Source of the DNA: CAYSPG01 sp964432885
Lineage (GTDB): Bacteria > Bacteroidota > Bacteroidia > AKYH767-A > OLB10
DNA length: 64,000 nucleotides
Direction of reading: 5' to 3'
Assembly (NCBI GenBank): GCA_964432885.1
Contig: CAYSPG010000009.1
Location: forward strand, 1-64,000
In this document: one piece after another, positions 17,660-26,577 of the stretch
How positions within the stretch are numbered: the stretch's first letter is position 1
Layout of the letters: every line of letters begins with the position of its first letter
The notes under the pieces: generated by a model
Told to the model about the DNA's origin: nothing
Database searches by the model: none
The model's input: the letters and a program-made list of their open reading frames with translations, nothing else
Made by a program: the position numbers and the translations under genes

Positions 17660-18889
17660 ATGCTCTATCAGTTTGGAATTGCCATTACATTTTTTCTGCT
17701 GTTTTTGCTTGTGTTTGGCAAAGAAAGAAAAACCTCTGCTGATGTTGTGTTGACTTGCTGGCTTGCAGTTATTGGTGTGCACCTTTTTCTTTTTTATCTT
17801 TTTATTTCCAATAAAATTTATTCTTATCCCTGGCTTCTTGGGCTACATTTTCCCATACCATTGTTACACGGCCCGCTTTTGTACTTATACGCAGGTGTGC
17901 TTACAGGAAAATTTGAATTATCAAACAAAAAAAACCTTTTACATTTTATTCCAGCATTGCTTTGTTATGTTTATCTGATTAATTTTATTCAATTACCTGC
18001 CGAGCAAAAAATTTTAATTTATAAAAACAAAGGTGCAGGTTACGAAACGTTTCAATCCATTCTAACTTCATTTGTCATTATTTCTGGCATAGGGTATTGC
18101 ATGCTCACCATTTTGCTTCATCGTGCTCACAAAAAAAATATACTTAACCAGTTTTCATATACTGAAAAAATAAATCTTGATTGGATTCAATATCTTATGT
18201 ATGGCAGTGCCGTTATCTGGCTATGTGTAATTAATGGTAATGATGCTTATGTATTTGGTGCCGTTGTGTTTTTTGTTTTGTTTATGGGGTATTTTGGAAT
18301 TACACAAGTTGGAGTTTTTACCCCTTCAAATAACCCGAATGACAGAAGTGTTGTAATTCCGAAAGAAGATACAATTGTACATACAATTGATGAAAAGGAT
18401 TTTGCTGAAGACAAACAGAAGGATGATGACACTGTTCAGAAAACTGATAATGCGATTTCTGGCTTTGATATGACTGAAGAAAACAGTAATCAGATTAAAA
18501 AAAAATATTCCCGCTCGGGTTTAACTGATGAAGCGGAAAGTGAACTGCATGAAAAACTTAATCATACAATTCAATCTGAAAAGATATTTAAACGAAGTGA
18601 ACTTACACTTACTGAACTTGCCAAGCACCTTGGCACGCACCCTAACTATTTATCTCAAGTAATCAATAATAAGGAAAACAAAAATTTTTATGATTACATA
18701 AACACACTTCGGGTGGAAGAATTTGTTAAAGTGGTTTCGAACTCAGGCAACAACAAATTTACCCTGCTTTCATTGGCTTTTGAATGTGGGTTTAATTCCA
18801 AATCATCATTCAATAAATATTTTAGAAAGGTAAAAGGCCTGTCACCATCTGAGTTTTTAAGTCAAGTAAATAGTAAGAAACGGTTATAA
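17660..18889 (+). CDS. Membrane-anchored AraC-family transcriptional regulator
   Basis: Protein of 409 residues. The first 220 residues form about seven hydrophobic segments (GIAITFFLLFLLVFG, LPFIP-type loops, VFGAVVFFVLFMGYFG). An acidic linker (residues 235-285) leads to a C-terminal AraC HTH domain: LTLTELAKHLGTHPNYLSQV and FTLLSLAFECGFNSKSSFN, ending FRKVKGLSPSEFL. This arrangement is common in Bacteroidota as a one-component sensor. The gene begins 41 nt after the kinase fusion and precedes an exported protein and the fucose-type permease, so it may control that group; this is inferred from position. Confidence 0.88.
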   Translation: MLYQFGIAITFFLLFLLVFGKERKTSADVVLTCWLAVIGVHLFLFYLFISNKIYSYPWLLGLHFPIPLLHGPLLYLYAGVLTGKFELSNKKNLLHFIPALLCYVYLINFIQLPAEQKILIYKNKGAGYETFQSILTSFVIISGIGYCMLTILLHRAHKKNILNQFSYTEKINLDWIQYLMYGSAVIWLCVINGNDAYVFGAVVFFVLFMGYFGITQVGVFTPSNNPNDRSVVIPKEDTIVHTIDEKDFAEDKQKDDDTVQKTDNAISGFDMTEENSNQIKKKYSRSGLTDEAESELHEKLNHTIQSEKIFKRSELTLTELAKHLGTHPNYLSQVINNKENKNFYDYINTLRVEEFVKVVSNSGNNKFTLLSLAFECGFNSKSSFNKYFRKVKGLSPSEFLSQVNSKKRL

Positions 18890-19042
18890 AATTTTTCTTT
18901 CGTAAAAATTTTTTCCTTTAATCTCCTCTTTTTCAACCAACAATAGGTGCATTCTTATAACTACGGACTTATTACTTGTAAGCTGGGGCGATGGCGGTTT
19001 TGTTTTAATGTTAGTTTGCCCCATAATTCAAAATCAAATAAT

Positions 19043-19858
19043 ATGAGAAAGAACAGATTAATTTTAACAGCGCTTGCAACTTACTGCACCATCAATTTTG
19101 CAACAGCTCATGAAGGCAATTCAAATTTGCATGTTACCACCAAATGGAAAGATTGTTCCATTCAATTAGACCCATCGCTTACGCAACAAGCATGGCATCA
19201 GTTTGCACGTGAGGCTGGGTTGGTTACCTATTTTCGTTCGGTAACCGATGCCAAACCCATGGGTGTAAAACGGTTTGAGGTTTCTATTCTGCAATGGAAC
19301 ACAGCCATTAATGAACATGATGATGCGTGGAACAACACCTTTGTGCACCCCAATTCAGAACATGAACTAATTGGAGGAAACATTTTGCCTTTTCCGGGAA
19401 TAAGCATACGTGCTGGCATTTCGCGCAAAGTGGATGTTGCGGTTTATTGGACTCAAAGATTTGGCGCCAACTTCGGTTTGGCTGGAGCACAAGTGCAGTA
19501 TAATTTTATTAACGACACTGTAAGAAACTGGTCGCTGTCAACACGGGCAAATTTTAATTATTTGTATGGCCCTGCTGATTTATACTTTGGTGTATGCGGG
19601 CTTGATGTATTGGCAAGTAAAAAGTTTAGAACATTTGCTGACTGGGCATCAGTTTCGCCTTATGCAGGGCTCTCAAACTACTTTGTTGCTGCACACGAGC
19701 GAACCGATGCTGTTAATTTGAAAGATGAGTACATATCGGGCAATCAATTTTTATTAGGTGCTGTGGTACAACTGTCTATTGTTCGGCTTGGTGTTGAATA
19801 CAACTTTGCAAAAACCAATACACTATCGTACAAGTTTGGAGTGAGGTTTAAATTATAG
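19043..19858 (+). CDS. Exported outer-membrane beta-barrel protein of unknown function
   Basis: Protein of 271 residues. I start at the ATG at 19043 because it yields a signal peptide (RLILTALATYCTINFATA); the frame extends upstream but without one. The mature part has conserved-looking features WHQFAREAGLVTYFRSVTDA and GISIRAGISRKVDVAVYWTQ, and ends in beta-barrel strands (VRLGVEYNFAKT, LSYKFGVRFKL). The C-terminal aromatic/hydrophobic strand suits outer-membrane insertion. It lies between the AraC-type regulator and the permease and may help import the same substrate; no family name is given with confidence. Confidence 0.65.
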   Translation: MRKNRLILTALATYCTINFATAHEGNSNLHVTTKWKDCSIQLDPSLTQQAWHQFAREAGLVTYFRSVTDAKPMGVKRFEVSILQWNTAINEHDDAWNNTFVHPNSEHELIGGNILPFPGISIRAGISRKVDVAVYWTQRFGANFGLAGAQVQYNFINDTVRNWSLSTRANFNYLYGPADLYFGVCGLDVLASKKFRTFADWASVSPYAGLSNYFVAAHERTDAVNLKDEYISGNQFLLGAVVQLSIVRLGVEYNFAKTNTLSYKFGVRFKL

Positions 19859-19960
19859 CACTCTGTATTTTGTGAAACGGAATTGAAAAAATATCTTAAC
19901 CACTAGCAACTCCGTTTCACTAAATACATCATGATGTAACTCTTTACGCAGTCGCAATTC

Positions 19961-19993
19961 TGTAAAAAGTAATCAATATGTTAACTTTTTACA
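19961..19993 (+). promoter_or_regulatory. 10-bp inverted repeat overlapping the permease promoter (candidate operator)
   Basis: TGTAAAAAGT at 19961-19970 and ACTTTTTACA at 19984-19993 are perfectly complementary, separated by 13 nt. The right arm runs into the -7 box at 19990-19997, so a protein bound here would block RNA polymerase. Symmetry suggests a dimeric repressor; the neighbouring AraC-type regulator more often prefers direct repeats. Confidence 0.5.
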
Positions 19994-19997
19994 TTTG
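19990..19997 (+). promoter_or_regulatory. -7 promoter box for the fucose-type permease gene
   Basis: TACATTTG matches TAnnTTTG exactly and ends 7 nt before the ATG at 20005. It lies downstream of the alternative ATG at 19978, which supports the shorter protein. Confidence 0.5.
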
Positions 19998-20004
19998 CGT
20001 GTTT

Positions 20005-21258
20005 ATGAAACAACCTTCCAATAAATACACCATCCCACTTATTGTTGTAACAAGTTTATTTTTCCTGTGGGCATTGGCGCATAATTTAAATCCAATATTA
20101 ATTCCGCATTTAAAAAAAGCCTGTGTACTTACTGATTTTCAAAGTGCGTTGATTGATTCGGCTTTTTTTATTGCCTACTTTGTTATGGCCATACCTGCCG
20201 GTGTGTTTATGCAAAAGTTTGGTTACAAAAAAGGAGTTATTACAGGTTTGCTGTTGTTTAGTGCCGGTGCGTTTTTATTTTATCCTGCTGCATCGGCTGT
20301 CAGTTATTCGTTTTTTCTTTCGGCATTATTTGTAATAGCCTGCGGACTTACATTTTTAGAAACGGCAGCCAACCCATATGTAACTGTTTTGGGAAATCCT
20401 GAAACTGCAACACAGCGATTAAATTTCGCACAATCGTTTAACGGGCTTGGTGCAACACTGGCCCCACTCATTGGAGGAAGGTTTATTTTATCAGGAAAAA
20501 ATCTTTCGGATGATGAATTAAGTATAATGTCATCCGAACAAATACAGCAGTTTTATAGTAACGAAGCGGCTGCAGTAAAAATGCCGTACTTAATTATTGG
20601 ATTGCTTGTATTATCGGTTGCACTTATTTTTTACAAAATACATTTACCCGAAATACAAGAAGAAGAAACAAAAGCAACTTCTGACTCTGGCAATAAAAAT
20701 ATTTTTCAATTTAGTAATTTACGTGCAGGTGTTGTTGCACAGTTTTTTTACGTTGGTGCACAAGTAGGTGTGGGAAGTTTTTTTATTCGTTTTCTTGGTG
20801 CTAATGCACATGTTGATGAAAAAACTGCTGCGTATTATTTATCGATTACACTGCTGTTGTTTATGCTTGGGCGCTTTATCGGAACGGCACTTATGAAATT
20901 TATTGCGCCAAATAAATTGCTCACTTCATACTCCATCATTAATATTTGTTTGCTGATGATAGCAATAAATTTTACAGGAACTGTTTCTGTTTACGCATTA
21001 ATGCTGGTAGAATTTTTTATGTCCATCATGTTTCCCACTATTTTTTCGCTTAGCATACAAGGGCTTGGTTCAAAAACAAAATTAGGTTCATCGCTTATCA
21101 TCATGTCAATAGTAGGTGGTGCGGTAATGCCATTATTAATGGGAAAAATTTCAGATGCAAGCAGCATACGCTGGGCTTATGGTGTACCCATGATTTGTTT
21201 TTTGCCTGTGGTTTACTTTGGGATAAAAGGGCATAGAACATTAACGAAAACGAATTAA
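20005..21258 (+). CDS. fucP: L-fucose:H+ symporter-type sugar permease (MFS)
   Basis: Protein of 417 residues with about twelve membrane segments. Family signatures include the LWALAHNLN first helix, DSAFFIAYFVMAIPAGVFM, and FLETAANPYVTVLG, whose Glu119 corresponds to E. coli FucP Glu135. By manual alignment the residue matching the other key E. coli acid, Asp46, is Pro30 here, so proton coupling or substrate may differ. Start chosen at 20005 because the promoter box lies between it and the upstream ATG. The L-rhamnose/L-fucose mutarotase-like gene follows 92 nt later. The permease would import L-fucose or a related sugar across the inner membrane. Confidence 0.82.
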   Translation: MKQPSNKYTIPLIVVTSLFFLWALAHNLNPILIPHLKKACVLTDFQSALIDSAFFIAYFVMAIPAGVFMQKFGYKKGVITGLLLFSAGAFLFYPAASAVSYSFFLSALFVIACGLTFLETAANPYVTVLGNPETATQRLNFAQSFNGLGATLAPLIGGRFILSGKNLSDDELSIMSSEQIQQFYSNEAAAVKMPYLIIGLLVLSVALIFYKIHLPEIQEEETKATSDSGNKNIFQFSNLRAGVVAQFFYVGAQVGVGSFFIRFLGANAHVDEKTAAYYLSITLLLFMLGRFIGTALMKFIAPNKLLTSYSIINICLLMIAINFTGTVSVYALMLVEFFMSIMFPTIFSLSIQGLGSKTKLGSSLIIMSIVGGAVMPLLMGKISDASSIRWAYGVPMICFLPVVYFGIKGHRTLTKTN

Positions 21259-21335
21259 AAAACGAATGTACGAATGGGTTGGCCTAAACGATTTGCGTTG
21301 TGATTAGTACATTCACATAGATTCGTTTTCGTTAA
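21241..21335. repeat. Long-spaced inverted repeat at the permease gene end
   Basis: TTAACGAAAACGAAT (21241-21255) and its exact complement (21321-21335) flank 65 nt that contain further ACGAATG words. The left arm includes the last codons before the permease stop at 21258. The same ACGAAT vocabulary recurs at 24310-24341. Confidence 0.6.
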
Positions 21336-21350
21336 TAACAAACAATCATC

Positions 21351-21680
21351 ATGCGCTACTGCTTTGCACTCGATTTAAAAAACAATCCGCAATTAATTGC
21401 CGAATACGAAAAGCATCACACACAAGTGTGGCCCGAAATAATTAAAAGCATTAAAGAGGCAGGCATTACGCATCTTGAAATTTACAGAGTAAGCAACAGG
21501 CTTTTTATGATAATGGAAACAAAAGCCGATTTTAGTTTTGAGAAAAAAAATAAAGCAGATGCTTCAAACGAAAAAGTTCAGCAATGGGAAAAGCTAATGT
21601 GGCATTATCAGCAAGCGCTGCCAACCGCAAAGCCGGGAGAAAAATGGATGCTGATGGAAAAAATTTTTGAATTAAAGTAA
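21351..21680 (+). CDS. L-rhamnose/L-fucose mutarotase family protein
   Basis: Protein of 109 residues, the normal size for PF05336. It opens RYCFALDLKNNPQLIAEYEKHH with the conserved VWPEIIKSIKEAGI and ITHLEIYRVSNRLFMIMET segments; His residues in EKHH and Trp in WHYQQALP fit the active site. These dimeric ferredoxin-fold proteins interconvert the alpha and beta anomers of deoxy-hexoses in the cytoplasm. The position directly after the permease suggests the two handle the same imported sugar. Confidence 0.85.
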   Translation: MRYCFALDLKNNPQLIAEYEKHHTQVWPEIIKSIKEAGITHLEIYRVSNRLFMIMETKADFSFEKKNKADASNEKVQQWEKLMWHYQQALPTAKPGEKWMLMEKIFELK

Positions 21681-21746
21681 AGTAGTTGTTCGTGAGTTGC
21701 TCGGAGTTAATTTCATTCTTCTCTATTCTTTTCTGATGTTACACGC

Positions 21747-23888
21747 TTACAAATCATCCGTTTTATCCTCGCCAATGGTTATAAACATTCCTATAAAAAA
21801 AGAATATTTTGATGGAGCACCTATTGCCTCTCTTTGCTGGCCATTTAAACTGTATCGGTATGAATAAACATTATCAATGCCCAATACATTACCAATAGAT
21901 GCTGCTATTACGGTAAAGTGTTTTTTAATGCTGGTTAAATAACTGCCTGTTAAACTCAGGTTGTGATAATCCTTGGTGTAATCGGTTAAAAAATTATTCT
22001 CAGATGTTTTGTTGGGATTGTAATATGGCCGCCCTGTTGCGTAAGCATACGTAAACCCAAGTGATGAGTTTAATTTAGGAAACCATCTTTTATAAACTAC
22101 GCTTACCACATGCTTTGATGCATAAGTTGGATTTGCCTCATACGGATAACTTAAATACTTGCGCTTGGTATCGAGATAGGAATATGAAATCCAATAGTCG
22201 GTGTACTTAAATGTTTTTTTATCGCGCCAAAAAATATCAAAGCCCTGCGCATAGCCGCTGCCATCGGTATTTGTATCAGGGAAAGTGCGTATCAGGTTTT
22301 GATAGTCTTTATAATATCCTTCTACACGAAAGGTGCGCTTCTCATCCACATGCTGAAAATTTAAAATGTAATGCGTTGCCTTTTGAAATTTATTTAAATC
22401 AGACGATTGCATGTATCGTTGGTCGGGTGTTTGGTAAAAGTCGCCATACGCAAATGATACCTGTGAGAACTTGCCTGTTTTATAAGCAAGCGAAACGCGG
22501 GGTGCAATATTGCTAGCGCCAAGCAAGTACGAATTTTCGAGCCTGCCTCCCAGGCGCGCTACCAGCTTACGGGTAATATACACATCGCCTTCAAGAAACA
22601 CCGCACTAAACATTTCGTTGGTATCAACACGATAGTTATTGTATAAATTACGGTAGCTTACAATTTGTGCTTCGCCACCAGCACGCACTGTGGTAAGCTC
22701 ACCAATGGCACGTGATATGGTAAGGCGACCCTGCTCGGTTTCGTTTTTAAAAACCAGGTGTTGCGGTTCGGGATAAATACGGTTTAAATTTTTGCTGTAT
22801 GATGTGGCAGCATTTACCGTCCATACCTTACTTAATATTTCTTTATACGAAAAGGTTGAAAAAATATCATAGTTATTTTGCGAGAAATGTGATTTTGATT
22901 CACCTGTTGGGTCTTCAATGTTTTTGTAGTTAAGCGACAAATCGCTGTACTGATAATTTATAAATGCTTTAAAAATTCCCGTTTCCGAAGTTTTTTGACG
23001 CAGCATCAGCGAACCACTGAAATTTTGTGGTGGCGAGTCCCAGTCGCGCCCTTGCTTAACCAATTTAAAGTAGGGTGTAAGATTTATGTAGTTGGCAAAT
23101 AAACCCAGCGAAGTGTTTTTCCATTTTTTTGTGTAGCCTCCACCACCGCCCACACTCATCAAACTTATATTTCCCATAGAGCGTGCAGGCAAATCCTGAC
23201 TTTCTAACACCAAAGCCGATGACATGGCCTGCCCATATTGCGCTGAGTATCCACCTGTACTAAAATTTGTTCCTTTAAATAAAAACGGAGAAAACCTTCC
23301 GCGCTGTGGTACATCGGGCACACTATTAAAGTATGGATTGTTTACCGCAATTCCGTCAATAATAGTTTTTGCTTCTACGGCATCACCACCGCGCACAAAC
23401 ATTCCTTCCTGCTCTTGTATTGGCTGCATGCCTGGTAATGTTTGCAATGCTCCGTAAATATCGCCTGCTGCACCGGCAGTGGTAACAATATCAAGCGGAC
23501 GAAGTATTACCATTTTTTTTTCATCACTTGCTTCAAACGCTCCTGCTGTAATGGTAACGGTGTTAAGCTCATTGGTTTTTTCTTTTAGAATAAAATTCAC
23601 AAAAACCTGTTCGCCTTTGAGGGTTGCTTTTTTTTCGTCTCCTTCAAATCCAATCATGCTTGCGCTTATACTAACATCACCTTGCTCTACGGATGTAAAA
23701 TTAAATTGTCCCTTAGCATCTGTAGTTGCTCCGTCATAGGTGTTTTTAACTACCACATTAGCGCCAGGCACAGGTGAGCCGTTGGTGTCGGTTACTTTTC
23801 CGGTGATGGTTGTTTGTGCTTGTAGTTGATTAACAAAAAAAATTCCAACAGCAAACAGTGTGAGAAGAAAACGGTTAGGTATTTTCAT
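21747..23888 (-). CDS. TonB-dependent outer-membrane receptor with carboxypeptidase-regulatory domain
   Basis: Protein of 713 residues. A signal peptide ending in QLQA is followed by the regulatory-like domain (ITGKVTDTNGSPVPGANVVV), an LKEKTNELNTVTITAG linker, a plug domain with GMFVRGGDAVEAKTIIDGIA, and a long beta-barrel ending in a C-terminal Phe-rich strand (SFFIGMFITIGEDKTDDL is polar at the very end). It would import a large substrate with energy from TonB-ExbBD. No SusD partner is adjacent, so a glycan role is not shown; it converges on the mutarotase gene. Start chosen at 23888 because MKIPNRFLLTLF gives the signal peptide. Confidence 0.9.
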   Translation of the reverse strand: MKIPNRFLLTLFAVGIFFVNQLQAQTTITGKVTDTNGSPVPGANVVVKNTYDGATTDAKGQFNFTSVEQGDVSISASMIGFEGDEKKATLKGEQVFVNFILKEKTNELNTVTITAGAFEASDEKKMVILRPLDIVTTAGAAGDIYGALQTLPGMQPIQEQEGMFVRGGDAVEAKTIIDGIAVNNPYFNSVPDVPQRGRFSPFLFKGTNFSTGGYSAQYGQAMSSALVLESQDLPARSMGNISLMSVGGGGGYTKKWKNTSLGLFANYINLTPYFKLVKQGRDWDSPPQNFSGSLMLRQKTSETGIFKAFINYQYSDLSLNYKNIEDPTGESKSHFSQNNYDIFSTFSYKEILSKVWTVNAATSYSKNLNRIYPEPQHLVFKNETEQGRLTISRAIGELTTVRAGGEAQIVSYRNLYNNYRVDTNEMFSAVFLEGDVYITRKLVARLGGRLENSYLLGASNIAPRVSLAYKTGKFSQVSFAYGDFYQTPDQRYMQSSDLNKFQKATHYILNFQHVDEKRTFRVEGYYKDYQNLIRTFPDTNTDGSGYAQGFDIFWRDKKTFKYTDYWISYSYLDTKRKYLSYPYEANPTYASKHVVSVVYKRWFPKLNSSLGFTYAYATGRPYYNPNKTSENNFLTDYTKDYHNLSLTGSYLTSIKKHFTVIAASIGNVLGIDNVYSYRYSLNGQQREAIGAPSKYSFFIGMFITIGEDKTDDL

Positions 23889-24009
23889 TTGGGATAAGAT
23901 ATTCTGCAAAAGTAACTTCGATTAATTTTCTATGTGGAATAGTTTTGCAGTGTTTACACAGAGGGATGTTAATATGTTGGGTGCTTTCACAGATAAAAAG
24001 AAAATCATT

Positions 24010-24017
24010 TAGTTTTG
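24010..24017 (+). promoter_or_regulatory. -7 promoter box for the HhH gene
   Basis: TAGTTTTG matches TAnnTTTG and ends 4 nt before the ATG at 24022, implying an almost leaderless transcript. Confidence 0.4.
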
Positions 24018-24021
24018 AGCA

Positions 24022-24315
24022 ATGCCAAAAGCAAAATCACAAAACCAATTCATCATAGAAGAACTCACCCAAATACCCGGTGTAGGAAAAAGTATTGCAA
24101 ATGATTTATTGGAAATTGGAATTACTTCTATAGATGACTTACGCGGAAAAAATCCTGAAGTGCTTTATGATTTATCAAACCAGCATTGCGGTGTGGTACA
24201 GGACAGATGCTTGCTGTATGTTTTTCGCTGCGCAGTTTATTTTGCATCAACGCCAAAAGCAAAACAGAAGGAAGATTTATTGAAGTGGTGGAACTGGAAG
24301 GACATCAACGAATAA
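24022..24315 (+). CDS. Helix-hairpin-helix protein (Cdd1/pathogenicity-locus family)
   Basis: Protein of 97 residues. Residues 14-50 hold a helix-hairpin-helix DNA-binding unit (LTQIPGVGKSIANDLLEIGI), and the second half (VVQDRCLLYVFRCAVYFAS) matches PF11731, called pathogenicity locus or Cdd1. The family is small and uncharacterised; the HhH suggests non-specific DNA binding. The gene stands alone. Its stop codon is inside an ACGAAT repeat (...ATCAACGAATAACGAAT), so the last residues may be repeat-derived. Confidence 0.8.
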   Translation: MPKAKSQNQFIIEELTQIPGVGKSIANDLLEIGITSIDDLRGKNPEVLYDLSNQHCGVVQDRCLLYVFRCAVYFASTPKAKQKEDLLKWWNWKDINE

Positions 24316-24341
24316 CGAATTTTTACGAATGTTCGAATGAC
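24306..24341. repeat. ACGAAT-rich dispersed repeat overlapping a stop codon
   Basis: Words ACGAATAACGAATTT and ACGAATGTTCGAATG occur together here and share vocabulary with the inverted repeat at 21241-21335. The TAA of the HhH gene lies within it. Confidence 0.55.
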
Positions 24342-24351
24342 TTCCGCAGTT

Positions 24352-25125
24352 TCATTGTTGCGTACCTATATTTTTTGACTCAATTTTTTTATTCTTAAAA
24401 ATGTATTTCACTCCCCAATTAATTGTGATACCCCAAAGATACTCGGGGTCATCAGGAAAAGTCTTAAAGTACTCCATATTTCCTTGCATAAAAAACTTCA
24501 ACCTTTTTCCATAGCTAAACCATACGGCTAAATCATTAAATCCATATTCACGTTTAGGCTTATTATATTCTGTTTCTAATTTTTTATAGTCATCATAATA
24601 CATCAGCCCTTTTTTAAATGAAATTCCAACTTCACCCTTTTTGCGAACCAACGTAAATCCTGTTTGCAAAAAATATCTATTAACTGAATATTGAAACTGA
24701 CTTTCATAAAATGGGTGTGCTGAATATATGTAGGTACTTTTTTCAATATCTGTATAAGTGTAGCCACCATGCAGATTAAAAGTATATCTGAATTTTTTGG
24801 AATAGGCATTTGAATATGTTCCTAACATTATTTCTCCGGCATTTTGTTTTAATAAGTTGCGTTGAGAATATTTGGCAAACATGGGGTCGCTTTTAATATT
24901 ATATTTTAAAAAATTACCCGAAGCAGAGATTTGTAAATGGTTTATAGGAGAGTAAGCACCTTGAACTGTTAAATGGGAGACACCTAAAGTAGCTGCTACT
25001 TCTTTATCGTTTTGTTTGCTGAGTGTAGTTGTGTTAACGGGATTTGGTATGTAGTAAACTGTTTCACACCCAAACAAAACAAGAAAAAAAGAAAAGGCCA
25101 GAATTTTAACTATTGTTTTTTTCAT
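24352..25125 (-). CDS. Lipoprotein with predicted beta-barrel, unknown function
   Basis: Protein of 257 residues. A lipobox (FLVLFGC, Cys20) marks it as a lipoprotein. The mature part has many short amphipathic strands (AGEIMLGTYSNAYSKKFRYT, YFLQTGFTLVRKKGEVGISF) ending in WGVKYIFKNKK, suggesting a barrel or beta-sandwich at the outer membrane. I recognise no named family. It is separated from the peptidase gene by a hairpin repeat. Confidence 0.65.
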   Translation of the reverse strand: MKKTIVKILAFSFFLVLFGCETVYYIPNPVNTTTLSKQNDKEVAATLGVSHLTVQGAYSPINHLQISASGNFLKYNIKSDPMFAKYSQRNLLKQNAGEIMLGTYSNAYSKKFRYTFNLHGGYTYTDIEKSTYIYSAHPFYESQFQYSVNRYFLQTGFTLVRKKGEVGISFKKGLMYYDDYKKLETEYNKPKREYGFNDLAVWFSYGKRLKFFMQGNMEYFKTFPDDPEYLWGITINWGVKYIFKNKKIESKNIGTQQ

Positions 25126-25135
25126 TACCTTTTTT

Positions 25136-25215
25136 TTGAATACGCAGATTATGACAAATCTAACAATTTTTATCCGCGTAAATCAGTCGCATCCGCGTCA
25201 TCCGTGTGTCATTTC
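25136..25215. repeat. Dispersed 'GCGGAT/ATCCGC' hairpin repeat, degraded copy
   Basis: The stretch holds ATACGCAGATTATGAC on the left and GTCATCCGTGTGTC-type words on the right, with TTTTTATCCGCGTAAATC inside, the same design as the copies at 26485, 42465, 56471 and 57694. It ends directly at the stop codon of the peptidase gene (25216). Confidence 0.7.
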
Positions 25216-26577
25216 CTAAAACCCCTCAGCAAAATCTTTCAATAACTTAAACACATCTTCAAAATCTGTAAATGGCAATGTTTCGGCTCTGTCCAAAACA
25301 TCATGATAAAATGAAACTCCGCCAAGGGTGTATATAAAAAAAGCGGGAACGTTTTTCTCAGTAAAATAATAATGGTCGCTGTTTTTTGCTTTGCCGCGCT
25401 CGCCCACTTTTACCACATAATTTTTTTGTGTGTTAATTGCATTTAGTTTTTCAAAGGCTTCCTTGTATTCTGTTGCGTTCACAATCATTACCCCCTCTTC
25501 GCCTGTTCCAAGTAAATCCATATTGACAAGAAATTTTATTTTATCAAGAGCAAACAAAGGATGTTCGGTATAAAATTTAGAACCTACCAAGCCTGCCTCT
25601 TCACCAGCAAAAGCTATAAACATCAAATTGTATTTGGGTTTGTTTTCGGTTTGTGAAAAATGTTTTGCAAGGTTCAGCATCATAGCAATGCCGCTTGCAT
25701 TGTCGTTGGCACCCGGAAAAAAAGTTTTTTTACCCATTTGCCCAAGATGGTCGTAGTGAGCGGTGAAAACTAAAAATGTATCCGTATTTGCTGAGCCGTT
25801 AATTACACCAATAACATTTTGTGTTTGGTGCTGCTCAACAAACTTTTGATTTATGTGAATGAAAATATTTTTTGCCTTTTCGCGAAAACTTTTTTTGAGA
25901 ATGATGATAACGGGAATATCATAATGAGTTTGAGAAACGCTCCACGTTAATTTTTTTTCTTCCAATAAAACAACAGCACCTTTTTTCTTTTGAGTGAGAA
26001 GGTTTGATAACCTGTTTTGATTCTTGCTGTAAACCGCATAATCCATTACCACACATTTTTCATTTGTTAGTGTAAACTTCTCCATAAAATTTATCGAGTC
26101 AGCAAAATCAATGTCATACATCTGGTTGGCACCTGATGAAGCAGGATTAACGATATAATCGGTGCCCGCTTCCAAATCGTGCCCATCTACTTTAATGTGC
26201 ATTGCAGATGGAAAGGTATTTACGGGAAAAGAAAACGGCTGGTAAAAATTATCAGCAAATGGTTTTAATCCAAGTTTATTAAACTCATCCTTAATGAAAG
26301 CTGCAGCTTTTGCATCACCATCGTTTACATAACCACGGCCGTGGTATTTTTCTAAAGTCAGTTCATTAACTACTTTGTGAGCGTAATCTAAATCCTGGGC
26401 AGGGGATTGAAGATTGAAGATTGTTGAAATTGTTAGTATAACAATTGAAATCCCTCGAGGCGGGAAAAATTGAAGAATGAAAAAGAAATAGAACGCGGAT
26501 AACGCGGATTTAGCTGGTTTTCGCGGATAAAAGAAATTAATTATAAAATCCGTTTTTATCCGCCCAATCCGTGTCAT
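25216..26577 (-). CDS. M28-family zinc peptidase, 5' end disrupted by a repeat
   Basis: About 453 residues from the ATG at 26577. The peptidase half carries all expected zinc ligands: TAHYDH, GANDNASG, FAGEEAG, VNMDLLG and SFYHD. A protease-associated-like N-terminal domain begins at LDYAHKVVNELTLEKYHGRG. Such enzymes are exported aminopeptidases. A hydrophobic stretch (ISIVILTISTIFNLQSPAQ) looks like a signal peptide, but no ATG, GTG or TTG lies just before it; the frame instead runs through the hairpin repeat 26485-26591 and reaches ATGs at 26577 and 26712. Either translation starts inside the repeat or the gene has lost its start. The longer start would overlap the next gene by 121 nt. Confidence 0.65.
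   Translation of the reverse strand: MTRIGRIKTDFIINFFYPRKPAKSALSAFYFFFILQFFPPRGISIVILTISTIFNLQSPAQDLDYAHKVVNELTLEKYHGRGYVNDGDAKAAAFIKDEFNKLGLKPFADNFYQPFSFPVNTFPSAMHIKVDGHDLEAGTDYIVNPASSGANQMYDIDFADSINFMEKFTLTNEKCVVMDYAVYSKNQNRLSNLLTQKKKGAVVLLEEKKLTWSVSQTHYDIPVIIILKKSFREKAKNIFIHINQKFVEQHQTQNVIGVINGSANTDTFLVFTAHYDHLGQMGKKTFFPGANDNASGIAMMLNLAKHFSQTENKPKYNLMFIAFAGEEAGLVGSKFYTEHPLFALDKIKFLVNMDLLGTGEEGVMIVNATEYKEAFEKLNAINTQKNYVVKVGERGKAKNSDHYYFTEKNVPAFFIYTLGGVSFYHDVLDRAETLPFTDFEDVFKLLKDFAEGF

Noticed and set aside
21747..23888. Assigning the TonB receptor to a SusC-type polysaccharide utilisation locus
   Set aside because: No SusD-like gene is adjacent and the length is shorter than typical SusC proteins.
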